Assembly (NCBI RefSeq): GCF_900106595.1
Contig: NZ_FNNC01000002.1
Location: 248,001-312,000 of the forward strand
Length of the DNA stretch: 64,000 nucleotides
Direction of reading: 5' to 3'
Origin: Marinococcus luteus
GTDB taxonomy: Bacteria; Bacillota; Bacilli; Bacillales; Marinococcaceae
Positions 53,899 through 63,183 of this stretch are shown one piece after another. The notes beneath the pieces were generated by a model that had not been told where the DNA came from, ran no database searches, and saw nothing but the letters and a program-made list of their open reading frames with translations. The position numbers were made by a program, and so were the translations under genes. Positions within the stretch are counted from its first letter, which is position 1. Each line of letters starts with the position of its first letter.

Positions 53899-54235
53899 TA
53901 AAGGTAAATCTCCTTTCTTCAGTGACGGGCTCCGTAATATTAATCGTTTTTGCACCTGTATAGAAATTGAGTCATTCAGCTGCACACAAACAAAAATAAT
54001 GAAACATTTGAATTATACTTAATACATTTTTTCATATTGGCGCCACGGCGTCTATACTTTCCTATTGTATAATTATAACTTTCACACAGATCCTCTTATA
54101 TCGTACGTTATTCTTCTACTATTTTCATCGGTCTTCATTCTCGATATTTACAGCTGCCGTTATTAATTATTTTTATACGAACGCAAAAAAGCCGGAAAAA
54201 AGCGTAAATCCGCTCTTTTCCGGCTCACTGTTTCT
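53899..54235. other. Intergenic region
   Basis: About 337 bases with no gene seen. Its left part should hold the promoter of the unknown gene at 53257; its right end is the terminator of the alpha-galactosidase gene. Confidence 0.5.
54185..54224 (-). terminator. Terminator after the alpha-galactosidase operon
   Basis: GCCGGAAAAGAGCG pairs with CGCTTTTTTCCGGC (minus strand, a mismatch in the middle), then six T. Confidence 0.85.
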
Positions 54236-56440
54236 CTATACCGCCTGCAGTACTACCACGGTAGAGGCATAATCTCCTAAAGGTTTTTCCACCCCTGCTA
54301 TATTCACCGGAATCCCTGCATGCATTAATTCAGCACCATACAGCTGCCAGTCTGTTCCTTCCACTGCATACAACTGCTCTTCAGCGAGCCCGCGCCCGTA
54401 AATCCGGCTGAATCCGTCATTTGGTTCTTCGAGCACCTGGTACCTGCCGATGGCTGCCGTTTGCTTATCCTTCGAAACTACACTCCAGGAAGTCACGTTT
54501 CCATCACCCTCAAACGGGCTCGTAATCCGGTAAAAATCACCTTCCTGGAGAAGCTCCCGATGGTTTTTGTAAAACTCCACCTGCTTTTGCAACAGCGACA
54601 GATCCGGCTCCTTCGTAATATCAAGCTCGTAGCCAAAATTCCCAAAATAGGAAACGTCTGCCCGTGTCTGAAGACTCGTAGTCCGGTGCACCTGATGGTT
54701 TGGCACATCAGATACGTGGGCACCCATTGTTTTCAGCGGATACACCATCGACGTACCGTACTGAATACGGAGCCTTTCCACGGCGTCGGTGTTGTCGCTT
54801 GTCCACGTCTGCGGCGCATAGTACAGCATGCCGGGATCAAACCGGCACCCTCCGCTTGCACAGGACTCAAACAATACGTGCGGAAATTCTGTGGTCAGCC
54901 GTTCATACAAATCGTAGACACCCAGCACATAACGGTGCATAATTTCCTGCTGCCGGTCCGGCGGATATACCTTAGAGTAAACTTCTGTGAGCGGCCTGTT
55001 CATGTCCCACTTCACATATGTGATGGCAGCATCCTCCAGCAGCCGGGCCATCTGCCGGTGGAGCTCATCCACTACCTCCGGTCTTGAAAAGTCGAGTACA
55101 AACTGATTTCTGCCCTGAGACGGCTTTCTTCCCGGCGTTTCAAGCATCCAATCCGGGTGCTTTTGAAACAGTTCACTTTGTTTTGATACCATTTCCGGCT
55201 CAAACCATAGGCCGAAACGCATATCCATGCCTGTGATTTTTTCCGCCAGCCCCCGGATGCCGTTCGGAAGCTTGCTTTCATCTACAAACCAATCCCCGAG
55301 CGATGTCGTGTCATCGTTCCTGCGACCGAACCATCCGTCATCCAGAACGAACAATTCTATACCGCACTGGCTGGCCGTCTCCGCCATAGAAACAATTTTT
55401 TCTTCATTAAAATCAAAATAAGTGCCTTCCCAGTTGTTCAAAAGCACCGGCCGTGCTTCATCCCTCCAGGGGCCGCGTACAAGGCGGCTGCGATACAGAT
55501 CGTGAAACTTGTGACTCATGCCGTTTAAACCTTCTGTAGAATGCACCATCACGACTTCAGGTGCCTGGAATGTTTCCCCGGGCTCTGTTTTCCAGGAGAA
55601 ATCAAAATCCGGCAGCCCCATCGACACTCTCGAGACCCCGAAATGATCCACCTCTACCCGGCCCTCGAAATTCCCGCTGTAAACAAAGCTGAAGCCAAAT
55701 ACTTCGCCTCGGCTTTCATCTGTTTCCGGCCGCTTCAGCGCCAGAAACGGATTGTGCTGGGCACTGCTGATGCCGCGGGTGCTTGCAATCCGCTGCACTC
55801 CTTCTTCAAGCTTTCGTGTTTTCACGTGGCGCTCTCTCGCCCAGGCGCCGGATAAATGCAGCATCTCAAACTCCGCATCCGAAAAATCAACATTCATGCT
55901 TTTAATGCCTAGCAGACGAAACGGTTCGGCCCCGCCATTATAAACAGCCGCACTCCGTGCAATGACCCCGGGGGCTTCGAAAAGCGTATAAAGCAGCGTT
56001 AATTCCGCATTCAGATGGTAGTCTTTCAAGGTCAGGGCGAGCGTCGTGGCTTCACCCCCGTGCTCTGTGTATGTGGCCGGCAGCCCCGGAAGCTCCGGTT
56101 TGTTGTCAAGAAAGGCATGGCTTTCGTATTGGAAATTAGTAATACGGCTGCCATCCTGCTGCTGAATATGCAGTGCCGGCTCACGGAAATCAGTTGTTCC
56201 ATAGACCGGATATTCCTGTTGCACGCTCTCAAGCGAAAGTGAAGGGTTTTCTTCACTTACAGATGTCGTATTCGCCCGTTCTTCAAACCGGCGCAGATGA
56301 GAAAAATCCTCGCGGTGCGGCAGGCGTTTTCCGTAATAAATATGCCCCAGTTGATTGTTTGGAAGCACATCGAACACATAGCTCGTGTCCGCTGCCTGCA
56401 GATGAAATGTTTTAGTGGAACTGCTGTAATGAATAGGCAT
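54236..56440 (-). CDS. Alpha-galactosidase, GH36
   Basis: 734 residues, the usual length of bacterial GH36 enzymes (RafA/AgaN type). The N-terminal beta-sandwich contains HIYYGKRLPHREDFSHL. The catalytic barrel has PVLLNNWEGTYFDFNEEKI, FVLDDGWFGRRNDD, the nucleophile Asp in TYVKWDMNRPL (about residue 476) and the acid/base Asp in YAPQTWTSDNTDAVERLRIQYGTS after FESCASGGCRFDPGML. It removes alpha-1,6-galactose from raffinose, melibiose or galactomannan fragments in the cytoplasm. It is last in an operon with an ABC importer that brings in the substrate. Confidence 0.97.
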   Translation of the reverse strand: MPIHYSSSTKTFHLQAADTSYVFDVLPNNQLGHIYYGKRLPHREDFSHLRRFEERANTTSVSEENPSLSLESVQQEYPVYGTTDFREPALHIQQQDGSRITNFQYESHAFLDNKPELPGLPATYTEHGGEATTLALTLKDYHLNAELTLLYTLFEAPGVIARSAAVYNGGAEPFRLLGIKSMNVDFSDAEFEMLHLSGAWARERHVKTRKLEEGVQRIASTRGISSAQHNPFLALKRPETDESRGEVFGFSFVYSGNFEGRVEVDHFGVSRVSMGLPDFDFSWKTEPGETFQAPEVVMVHSTEGLNGMSHKFHDLYRSRLVRGPWRDEARPVLLNNWEGTYFDFNEEKIVSMAETASQCGIELFVLDDGWFGRRNDDTTSLGDWFVDESKLPNGIRGLAEKITGMDMRFGLWFEPEMVSKQSELFQKHPDWMLETPGRKPSQGRNQFVLDFSRPEVVDELHRQMARLLEDAAITYVKWDMNRPLTEVYSKVYPPDRQQEIMHRYVLGVYDLYERLTTEFPHVLFESCASGGCRFDPGMLYYAPQTWTSDNTDAVERLRIQYGTSMVYPLKTMGAHVSDVPNHQVHRTTSLQTRADVSYFGNFGYELDITKEPDLSLLQKQVEFYKNHRELLQEGDFYRITSPFEGDGNVTSWSVVSKDKQTAAIGRYQVLEEPNDGFSRIYGRGLAEEQLYAVEGTDWQLYGAELMHAGIPVNIAGVEKPLGDYASTVVVLQAV

Positions 56441-56466
56441 TCCGGTTTCTCCCCACTTTTTTTATT

Positions 56467-57294
56467 TTATTTGATTGATCCCTGTGCAAGACCTTCAATA
56501 AAGAAACGCTGCAGGAATAGAAACAACAGGGTCATCGGCAGCAGCGCCACAAGAGAGGCGGCAGCCACCAGGTTCAGATTGGCGGAGTTTTCCCCGAAGA
56601 AGCTGTTTACTGCTACCGGCAGTGTCTGCACGCTCGCTTCCTGCAGGAAGAAAATCGCGAACTGGAAGTCATTCCAAATGTAGACGCAGGCAATGATTAA
56701 TACCGTAGCTGTAATAGGCTTGAGCAGTGGAAACACGATACGGAAAAAGATGGTCAGTGTATTTGCCCCGTCAATTTTCGCCGCTTCTTCAAGTTCTTTT
56801 GGTACGGTGGAGCGAATAAACCCGGCATACAGAAAGATCGTCATCGAAAGAAAGGCCGCAACGTTGTTGAATATGGCCACAGCCCGTGTGTTTAAAAGTC
56901 CCCAGTCCACGACCATCTGGTAGAGTGGCACGAGGACCGTGAGCGGCGGCACAATCATAATACCGATAAAAAACAAGTATACAAATTTGTTCAGCTTCGT
57001 CTGCCTTCTTGCGAGCGGATAAGCAGCCAGCGAACCGGCAATGATCAAGAACGCTGCGGAAAAGAACGTAATGAAGCCGGAGTTAAACATAGCTGTTCCA
57101 AGCTGCGCCTGTTCCCAGGCAACTATAAAGTTTTCAAAGCTCCATTCCTGCGGCAGCACCCACATCGAGCTAAAGTCGCCCAATGCTTTCAGCGAGGTAG
57201 TAATCAGAATATAAAAGGGGACAATATGCAAAAGGCATATGAGCAGACACAATAGGTTAAGTCCTAAGCGCTGTTTTCCTGTAAAGCGATTCAT
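56467..57294 (-). CDS. msmG: Sugar ABC transporter permease (MsmG/CUT1 type)
   Basis: 275 residues with six transmembrane segments. The EAA loop is EEAAKIDGANTLTIFFRIVFPLLKP. HIVPFYILITTSLKALGDF near the N-terminus and the C-terminal RFFIEGLAQGSIK (GLTAGAVKG-like) are typical of CUT1 inner permeases. It pairs with the permease at 57294, whose stop overlaps this start by one base. The substrate is probably an alpha-galactoside, judging from the operon. The symbol is by analogy to the streptococcal msm operon. Confidence 0.9.
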   Translation of the reverse strand: MNRFTGKQRLGLNLLCLLICLLHIVPFYILITTSLKALGDFSSMWVLPQEWSFENFIVAWEQAQLGTAMFNSGFITFFSAAFLIIAGSLAAYPLARRQTKLNKFVYLFFIGIMIVPPLTVLVPLYQMVVDWGLLNTRAVAIFNNVAAFLSMTIFLYAGFIRSTVPKELEEAAKIDGANTLTIFFRIVFPLLKPITATVLIIACVYIWNDFQFAIFFLQEASVQTLPVAVNSFFGENSANLNLVAAASLVALLPMTLLFLFLQRFFIEGLAQGSIK

Positions 57295-58220
57295 TATGCT
57301 TCTACCTCCTTGCGGCGCAGGTAAATGACCGAGGCCAGCGTAATAACGAGAATAATGATAACCATCAGCACGCCCTGAGTAGCTGCATAGCCGGCGTCCT
57401 GGCGGTCAAAGTACAGTGAATACATGAATGTCGACATGGACTGCGAGGCATCTCCCGGCCCACCGCCGGTTAAGGAAACAATCACGTCAAACAGCTTTAA
57501 TCCCCCAATAATATTAAGCACAACGTTAATGGTAATTGCCGGCATTAAGAGCGGAATGGTGATATTTTTAAACTGCTGGAACAGTGAAGCCCCGTCGATG
57601 CGTGCTGCTTCGTAATATTCTTTGGATACGCTTTGCAGTCCGGCAATAAACACAATCATGGAAATCCCGACAAACTGATACGTGTTTACAAGAACGATTA
57701 AAAACGGGTTCAGGCCGGGGTTGTTCAGCCAGTTAATACGGTCGAGCCCGAAAAGCATGACGATATCGTTCAATGCCCCGTTGCTGTAAGCAAACATAAA
57801 GTACCAGATATACCCCATAATAAGCGGGCTGATAATAACCGGCATATACACGATTGTTCTGGTAACGGCCCGCATCTTCAGGCTCTGCATGAGCAGCAGC
57901 GCATACAGCAGGCCCACCGTCATCTGCAGAAATGTACTCCCGATACCGTAAAGGAGCGTATTACGCACTACCAGCCAGGTAGTGGGATCAGTGAGCATCC
58001 GGGTATACTGTTCGAAGCCTACAAAATTTCTTGTCTGCGAGAAACCGTCCCAGTCTGTAAATGAAATGCGCACACCATTAATAAACGGATAAACGATGAA
58101 AATAATAACAAAGGCAAGCGCCGGAACGTACATAATCCAGAGCGAGGACGTTTTCGATCTTTTAATTTTGTTTTTCTTGGCATTTGAGTCTGCTGATTCA
58201 TATTTTTCGGTATTTTCCAT
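57294..58220 (-). CDS. msmF: Sugar ABC transporter permease (MsmF/CUT1 type)
   Basis: 308 residues. A charged N-terminal tail is followed by six transmembrane segments, with [33 protein letters not shown] after TM1 and the EAA loop [25 protein letters not shown]. It forms the channel with the MsmG-type subunit. No ATPase gene is in the operon, so a shared MsmX-type ATPase encoded elsewhere is expected, as is common in Bacillaceae. Confidence 0.9.
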   Translation of the reverse strand: MENTEKYESADSNAKKNKIKRSKTSSLWIMYVPALAFVIIFIVYPFINGVRISFTDWDGFSQTRNFVGFEQYTRMLTDPTTWLVVRNTLLYGIGSTFLQMTVGLLYALLLMQSLKMRAVTRTIVYMPVIISPLIMGYIWYFMFAYSNGALNDIVMLFGLDRINWLNNPGLNPFLIVLVNTYQFVGISMIVFIAGLQSVSKEYYEAARIDGASLFQQFKNITIPLLMPAITINVVLNIIGGLKLFDVIVSLTGGGPGDASQSMSTFMYSLYFDRQDAGYAATQGVLMVIIILVITLASVIYLRRKEVEA

Positions 58221-58286
58221 TTTTTCACTCCTATAAAAGGAAAAGGACCTGCCCGTAAGTAAGCCCTTTCCATTCTATCCTCCTGG

Positions 58287-59618
58287 TTACTCTTCCGCTT
58301 CCTCTTCATCTACTTCCGGTTCTTCCGCTTCTTCAATATCTTCGCCTTCTTCGACCCCAACTTCCTCACGGAGACGCTCGAATTCTGTAGCCATTTCATT
58401 CGAGACCTGCTCCGGCGTCATTGACCCGGCCAAGAGCTCTTCCCCGGTACTTCCAATCACGTCCCACATGCCACTCGGCAGATATTCCCGGTCAAAGTAC
58501 GGCTCAATTTCGATATCTTCATACTTGGCGTAGGAATCTTCATAATAGTTCTCCGAGTCTACGTTTTCGAGCGGTGATGGCAGAGAGGTTGCTTCAGCCA
58601 TTGTTTTCGCATTTTCTTCTTCGGCCATAAAGGAGATAAATTCTTTAGCTTCTTCTTTCATGTCAGATTCATTCCAGACGGCCAGCGTATGGCGTTCTCC
58701 GCCGATCCAGCTAGGATCGTCTCCTTCGTGAATCGAAGGCACCGGCACCATTCCCACTTCCACGTCCGGGTTCAATTCTGTTACGTCAGCTCCGAATGAA
58801 CCGCCGGCAAAAATGAAAGCAATCTGGTTTTGGGCCATGAGGTTTACTGCCTGGGCGCCGTTTGCGTTAACTGCATCTTCATTTACTAAACCTTCATCCT
58901 GCATCGTCTGCAGCTGTTCTGGCAGGAAAGTATAATTACTCCAGTCAAACGTCCCTTCTTTCAATTCTTCTTCGTAGTTGTTTTCCCCTTCAGCAGAGGT
59001 CAGAAGCGGTGTCGCCATCTGATCGAAATACTGCGCGATCGCTCCCGCGCCTTCCTGTGCCATAAACATCGGCGTTACTTCATCTCCTGCTTCTTCTTCG
59101 AGCTGCCTCATGGCTGCCAGCAGTTCATCGTATGTTTCTGGTGCTTCAATGCCGTGCTCATCAAGAAGCGTTTTGTTGTAGCTGATCCCATCCAGCGCTT
59201 CGTTGATTGGGTATGCATATAGCTTTTCTTCTTCATCCGATAACAGCGAGCTCATGTTGTCGTTTAAGTCGCCGGCCCAGTCTTCCCCGGAAAGGTCTTC
59301 AGTGTAATCACCGTACCGATTCTGTGACCATCCGTGGGTATCGAAAACGTCCGGCATTTCATTGGACGCCATCTGCACGCGAAGCTGGCTTTCATAATCC
59401 GCTCCCGGGAGGTTCACGTTCACCTGAATGCCGCTCTCTTCTTCAAAGTCGGCAACGAGCTCTTCGAACGTTTCTTTTTCCGATTCATTCGTTACCGAAG
59501 AATATAATGTTAACGTTTCGCCGGAACCTTCACCTGAAGAGTCTCCCCCTCCGCCCCCGCATCCGCTTAATACCACCGCTGTAACGACAGGCATCGAAAG
59601 CAACAATCTTTTTTTCAT
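58287..59618 (-). CDS. msmE: Sugar-binding lipoprotein of an ABC importer (MsmE type)
   Basis: 443 residues. The lipoprotein signal has the lipobox LSGC and a Gly-rich spacer (KRLLLSMPVVTAVVLSGCGGG). The mature part is a family 1 solute-binding protein: TLYSSVTNESEKETFEELVADFEEESGIQVNV, DVFDTHGWSQNRYGDY, NEALDGISYNKTLLDEHGI, PETYDELLAAMRQL and FIFAGGSFGADVTELN. The C-terminal 30 residues are extremely acidic. It is first in the operon and is preceded by a cre site, so carbon catabolite repression is likely. Confidence 0.93.
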   Translation of the reverse strand: MKKRLLLSMPVVTAVVLSGCGGGGGDSSGEGSGETLTLYSSVTNESEKETFEELVADFEEESGIQVNVNLPGADYESQLRVQMASNEMPDVFDTHGWSQNRYGDYTEDLSGEDWAGDLNDNMSSLLSDEEEKLYAYPINEALDGISYNKTLLDEHGIEAPETYDELLAAMRQLEEEAGDEVTPMFMAQEGAGAIAQYFDQMATPLLTSAEGENNYEEELKEGTFDWSNYTFLPEQLQTMQDEGLVNEDAVNANGAQAVNLMAQNQIAFIFAGGSFGADVTELNPDVEVGMVPVPSIHEGDDPSWIGGERHTLAVWNESDMKEEAKEFISFMAEEENAKTMAEATSLPSPLENVDSENYYEDSYAKYEDIEIEPYFDREYLPSGMWDVIGSTGEELLAGSMTPEQVSNEMATEFERLREEVGVEEGEDIEEAEEPEVDEEEAEE

Positions 59619-59684
59619 GAAATAACATCCTTCCCCAAAGGTTTATTTAGTAAATTTTTATCTGTTTTTATTAAGTTAACACAT

Positions 59685-59702
59685 TAAGCAAGCGCTTTCA
59701 AT
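59685..59702 (-). promoter_or_regulatory. cre site (CcpA) of the alpha-galactoside operon
   Basis: Minus strand TTGAAAGCGCTTGCTTAA, with the near-palindromic core TGAAAGCGCTTGCT, sits about 70-85 bases upstream of the binding-protein start, where CcpA would repress. Confidence 0.8.
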
Positions 59703-59917
59703 AAAAAGTTTGAAAATTATCTTAATTATGTACCAGCTAGTCTGTTTTATTCAAAAACAGCTTTGTTTACTGGAATAACAAAGTTATATCAATCTTTTCC
59801 TCCCTTTTTATCTGTTGGCAATGTAATTATTTTTCACTTACTCCTCAGTTATATTTTAGTAAATTTATTGATAAAAAACTGCATTACTCTTTTATAGGAG
59901 CAATACAGCTTGTACAC

Positions 59918-60724
59918 TTATAAATACACATCCACCGGACGGCGTTTCCGGAAAAACCTCCAGGACCGGTAGCCGATCTGCTTCAGACGCTGCCGTACTT
60001 CTTCCAGATCCTCCCCGATTCTCTCGGGTACGTGCGCATCGGAACCAAACGTCACCGGAACGTTGTAGTACAGGGCGCGTTCGAGCATTTCATCCGAGGG
60101 GTACCAGCCTCCGCAGTATTTGGTTTTACCGGAGGTGTTAATTTCAATGGCTGTGCCTTCTTCCCCGATTACCCGCAGCGTTTTCTCCACTTCCGGGGTA
60201 TCAATTTCTGCTGCATAGGGAAAATATCCCTTCAGGGCATCTATATGGCCTAAAATATCAAACATGCCGCTTTTGGCGGACAGTGCAATCTGGCGGTAAT
60301 ATTCTTCCTTTACCTGGCGGATATCCGCATCATCCATACCTTCCCATCTTGACGTATCGAAAATATTGACCTCATTTACAAAATGAACTGAACCGATCAC
60401 ATAGTCCATTGGATATTTATCGTACTGCTTCCGGTAGGGTGCTTCCTGGTCCGGAAAATAGTCGGATTCCACGCCGATCAGCACTTCAATGTCGTTTATG
60501 TATTTTTGTTTCAGCTGCCGAATTTCTTCAATATAAAACTGAAATTCTCCTTTAGCCATTGTAATGCGGGGGTACGGCCGCTCTTCCGCGCTTGCAAAAA
60601 ACGGGGAATGATCAGCAATACCAATCACGTCGAGATTTTTCCGGATTGCTGCCTGAATGTAATCCTCGATTGTTCCTTCTGCATGTCCGCAGCGGTCGTG
60701 ATGGTTATGAAGGTCAAATTTCAC
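59918..60724 (-). CDS. hisJ: Histidinol-phosphatase, PHP family
   Basis: 268 residues from the GTG at 60724, six bases after AAAAGGTG; a GTG nine bases upstream is less well placed. The PHP metal motifs are KFDLHNHHDRCGHAEGT, GIADHSPF (Asp-His), LIGVESDYFPDQE, YVIGSVHFVNEVNIFD, ILGHIDALKGY, AIEINTSG and VTFGSDAHVPERIG. SVHFVN and the HNHHDRCGH start separate it from PolX-type PHP proteins. The enzyme makes histidinol in histidine synthesis. No other his genes are nearby. Confidence 0.9.
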   Translation of the reverse strand: MKFDLHNHHDRCGHAEGTIEDYIQAAIRKNLDVIGIADHSPFFASAEERPYPRITMAKGEFQFYIEEIRQLKQKYINDIEVLIGVESDYFPDQEAPYRKQYDKYPMDYVIGSVHFVNEVNIFDTSRWEGMDDADIRQVKEEYYRQIALSAKSGMFDILGHIDALKGYFPYAAEIDTPEVEKTLRVIGEEGTAIEINTSGKTKYCGGWYPSDEMLERALYYNVPVTFGSDAHVPERIGEDLEEVRQRLKQIGYRSWRFFRKRRPVDVYL

Positions 60725-60787
60725 TTTTATCACCTTTTCTTTTTCTTTTTATCGTATCATGCCTGCGTTAAAAATCTATTGAAAAAA

Positions 60788-60804
60788 TGGTATAGACATC
60801 TATA
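60788..60804 (+). promoter_or_regulatory. NagR (YvoA)-type operator, distal copy
   Basis: TGGTATAGACATCTATA, close to the GntR-family dre element that controls GlcNAc genes. Exactly 100 bases from the second copy and about 64 bases from the divergent hisJ start. Confidence 0.75.
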
Positions 60805-60823
60805 TATAATGTGTTACTATATT

Positions 60824-60837
60824 TGTAAGCGTTACCT
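60824..60837 (+). promoter_or_regulatory. Possible cre site between the NagR operators
   Basis: TGTAAGCGTTACCT agrees with TGWAANCGNTNWCA at all but two positions. Confidence 0.4.
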
Positions 60838-60887
60838 TATGGATGTCGTCAGATTCTTTGACAGAGTTTTTAAATTTTTAATAAAAT

Positions 60888-60904
60888 TGGTATAGACATC
60901 TATA
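60888..60904 (+). promoter_or_regulatory. NagR (YvoA)-type operator, proximal copy
   Basis: Identical 17-base copy of the 60788 element, 53 bases before the PTS start codon. Confidence 0.8.
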
Positions 60905-60956
60905 ACTAAAATGAGGTACATTTTCTTCATACATTTTATTAAAGGGGGATCTACTT

Positions 60957-62357
60957 ATGCTTGGAAACATTCAAATAATGGGCAAGTTCCAAAAGCTCGG
61001 GCGTTCGCTGATGCTTCCGATCGCAGCCCTCCCGGCAGCCGCTCTTATTCTTCGTTTTGGGCAGGAGGATATGCTCGATATCGCCTTTATCGCAAGCGCC
61101 GGGCAGTTTATTTTCGACAACCTGGCACTGCTGTTTGCAGTTGGTCTGGCGATTGGTTTTTCGAGAGACGGCAGCGGCGCCGCTGCACTTGCAGGCGTTG
61201 TCGGCTATCTGATTCTGGACGGAGGACTTACAGGCATTGACGAAGATATCGAAATGGGGGTGCTCGGCGGCATTATCACAGGTATTACGGCCGGACTTTT
61301 ATATAACCGCTTTTATAACATTCAGCTGCCGCAGTTCCTCGGCTTCTTCGGAGGCAGGCGGTTCGTACCTATTATCACCGCCGTTACAATGCTTATATTT
61401 GCCTTTTTATTCGGCTATGTGTGGCCGCCGGTACAGGCTGGTATTGACCAGGTCACCAGCGTAATTACAGGAACTGGGGCCGCCGGAGCCGGACTGTATG
61501 GATTTTTGAACCGACTTTTGATTCCAACCGGTCTCCATCATATTATCAACGTGTATATATGGTTTGATTTTGGTTCTTTCCAGGGCTATAACGGCGAATT
61601 GACCCGTTTCTTTAATGGGGATCCGGACGCCGGTGCATATACAGCCGGGTTCTTCCCGATTATGATGTTTGGCCTTCCGGGCGCCTGTCTGGCAATGATC
61701 CTGGCAGCAAAGCCGGAGCGCCGCAAAGAAGTAGCTGGTATGCTCGGCAGCCTGGCACTCACTTCTTTCCTGACCGGTATTACCGAACCCATTGAATTTA
61801 CATTCATGTTTCTTTCCCCGCTGCTTTATGTAGTGCATGCACTGATGACGGGGCTTGCGATGATGATTACATTCGAGCTGGGTATATTAAACGGCTTCGG
61901 ATTCTCTGCCGGTTTTATTGACTACCTGATCAACTTCGGTATTGCGACCCAGCCTGTGCTGCTGCTTGGGATAGGGCTGATATTCGGTGTTCTTTACTTC
62001 ATTGTTTTCTCAGCGCTTATCCGTCTCCTGAATATTAAAACGCCGGGCCGCGAGGAAGAAGAAACGATCGCAGCAGTGAGCGCAAACAGCGGCGATGACA
62101 AATATGAATCGCTCGCCAAAAATTACGTAGCTGCCCTCGGAGGGTATACCAATATTCAATCGATCGATAACTGCGTGACAAGGCTTCGGCTTCAGATGAA
62201 TGACATGGACGAGGTCGATGAAAACAAGCTGAAGCAAAACGGGGCGCGCGGCGTCGTAAAAGTAGATAAAACCAACTTACAGGTCATTATTGGCACTGAG
62301 GTGGAGTTTGTCGCAGACGCTATGCGTACCCAGCATCCAGATTCCAAGGCAGAGTAA
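60957..62357 (+). CDS. PTS enzyme IICB, N-acetylglucosamine/glucose family
   Basis: 466 residues: EIIC (residues 1-365, about ten transmembrane segments) starting FQKLGRSLMLPIAALPAAALILRFG, with LLPTGLHHI-like NRLLIPTGLHHIINVYIW and the active-site-type ITEPIEFTFMFLSPLLYVVHALMTG; then EIIB (about 385-466) with phosphorylation Cys in IQSIDNCVTRLRLQMND. There is no EIIA domain, as in B. subtilis NagP. Two NagR-type operators upstream indicate GlcNAc as substrate. It is followed by a terminator and then a SIS-domain gene. Confidence 0.93.
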   Translation: MLGNIQIMGKFQKLGRSLMLPIAALPAAALILRFGQEDMLDIAFIASAGQFIFDNLALLFAVGLAIGFSRDGSGAAALAGVVGYLILDGGLTGIDEDIEMGVLGGIITGITAGLLYNRFYNIQLPQFLGFFGGRRFVPIITAVTMLIFAFLFGYVWPPVQAGIDQVTSVITGTGAAGAGLYGFLNRLLIPTGLHHIINVYIWFDFGSFQGYNGELTRFFNGDPDAGAYTAGFFPIMMFGLPGACLAMILAAKPERRKEVAGMLGSLALTSFLTGITEPIEFTFMFLSPLLYVVHALMTGLAMMITFELGILNGFGFSAGFIDYLINFGIATQPVLLLGIGLIFGVLYFIVFSALIRLLNIKTPGREEEETIAAVSANSGDDKYESLAKNYVAALGGYTNIQSIDNCVTRLRLQMNDMDEVDENKLKQNGARGVVKVDKTNLQVIIGTEVEFVADAMRTQHPDSKAE

Positions 62358-62362
62358 CTATT

Positions 62363-62391
62363 GTCCCCGTTTCAAAGACGGGGGCTTTTTC
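62363..62391 (+). terminator. Terminator after the PTS gene
   Basis: GTCCCCGT / ACGGGGGC stem with a short AT-rich loop, then TTTTT. Partial read-through would feed the SIS-domain gene. Confidence 0.8.
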
Positions 62392-62442
62392 TCTGCCAAA
62401 AAACAGGTATACTTTTACCGTGAAGAAAGGATGGTATGTATT

Positions 62443-63171
62443 ATGATAGAAAACTATTTTTCCAAACTCCGCCAGCAGCTGAGCATTGTGGAAGAACAGG
62501 AACACAGTCAGATGGAGGCATGTGCCGGAGCGATCGCGAATACGATCGGACAGGACGGGGTCATTCATTTATTCGGATGCGGACATTCGCATCTTCTTTC
62601 GCTTGAAGTCTACTACCGGGCCGGCGGCCTCGTACCGATCCACCCCATTCTTCATGAACCGGTGATGCTTCACGAAGGAGCTCTGCGCTCTTCCGAGCTT
62701 GAGCGGACAAACGATTACGCCGCCACGTTTTTAGCAGACGAACAGATTCAGCCGGAGGACACTGTGATCGTTATTTCCACCTCCGGAAGAAATCCTGTAC
62801 CGATCGATGTTGCCCTCCACGCCAAAAAAACCGGCGCTGCAGTCGCCGGCCTGACATCAGTTGCTTATTCTTCAGGTCAGCCCTCCCGTCATAAAGACGG
62901 CTTCAGGCTGATGGATGTAGTCGATATCGTCCTCGATAATCATGCGCCGCCCGGCGATGCCCTGCTGGGGCATCCGGATCTAACGACTCCTTTTGCCTCA
63001 AGCTCTACAGCAGTAGGAACCGCTATGCTTCAGGCTGCTATTGCCCGGGCGATTGAAATAACGGCGGACCGCGGAAAAACCCCGCCTATTTTTGCGAGCG
63101 GCAATGCTGACGGCGGGGATGCCCAAAACGAAGAATGGCTGCAGAAATACCGGGACCGGCTTGGGTTTTAA
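62443..63171 (+). CDS. SIS-domain sugar-phosphate binding protein (UPF0309-like)
   Basis: 242 residues from the ATG at 62443, with GAAAGGATGG eight bases upstream; the frame is open far upstream over the previous terminator, which is not credible coding. The SIS fold is shown by GVIHLFGCGHSHLLSLEVYYRAGGLVP, DTVIVISTSGRNPVPIDVALHAKK and LGHPDLTTPFASSSTAVGTAMLQ. Relatives are uncharacterised sugar isomerase/phosphate-sugar-binding proteins near amino-sugar PTS genes. A role with GlcNAc-6-phosphate or MurNAc-6-phosphate is plausible but unproven. Confidence 0.85.
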   Translation: MIENYFSKLRQQLSIVEEQEHSQMEACAGAIANTIGQDGVIHLFGCGHSHLLSLEVYYRAGGLVPIHPILHEPVMLHEGALRSSELERTNDYAATFLADEQIQPEDTVIVISTSGRNPVPIDVALHAKKTGAAVAGLTSVAYSSGQPSRHKDGFRLMDVVDIVLDNHAPPGDALLGHPDLTTPFASSSTAVGTAMLQAAIARAIEITADRGKTPPIFASGNADGGDAQNEEWLQKYRDRLGF

Positions 63172-63183
63172 CAGCGTGGCAGA

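Noticed and set aside
62290-62442. N-terminal extension of the SIS-domain protein
   Set aside because: It runs across the PTS gene end and a terminator; the ATG at 62443 has a proper ribosome site.
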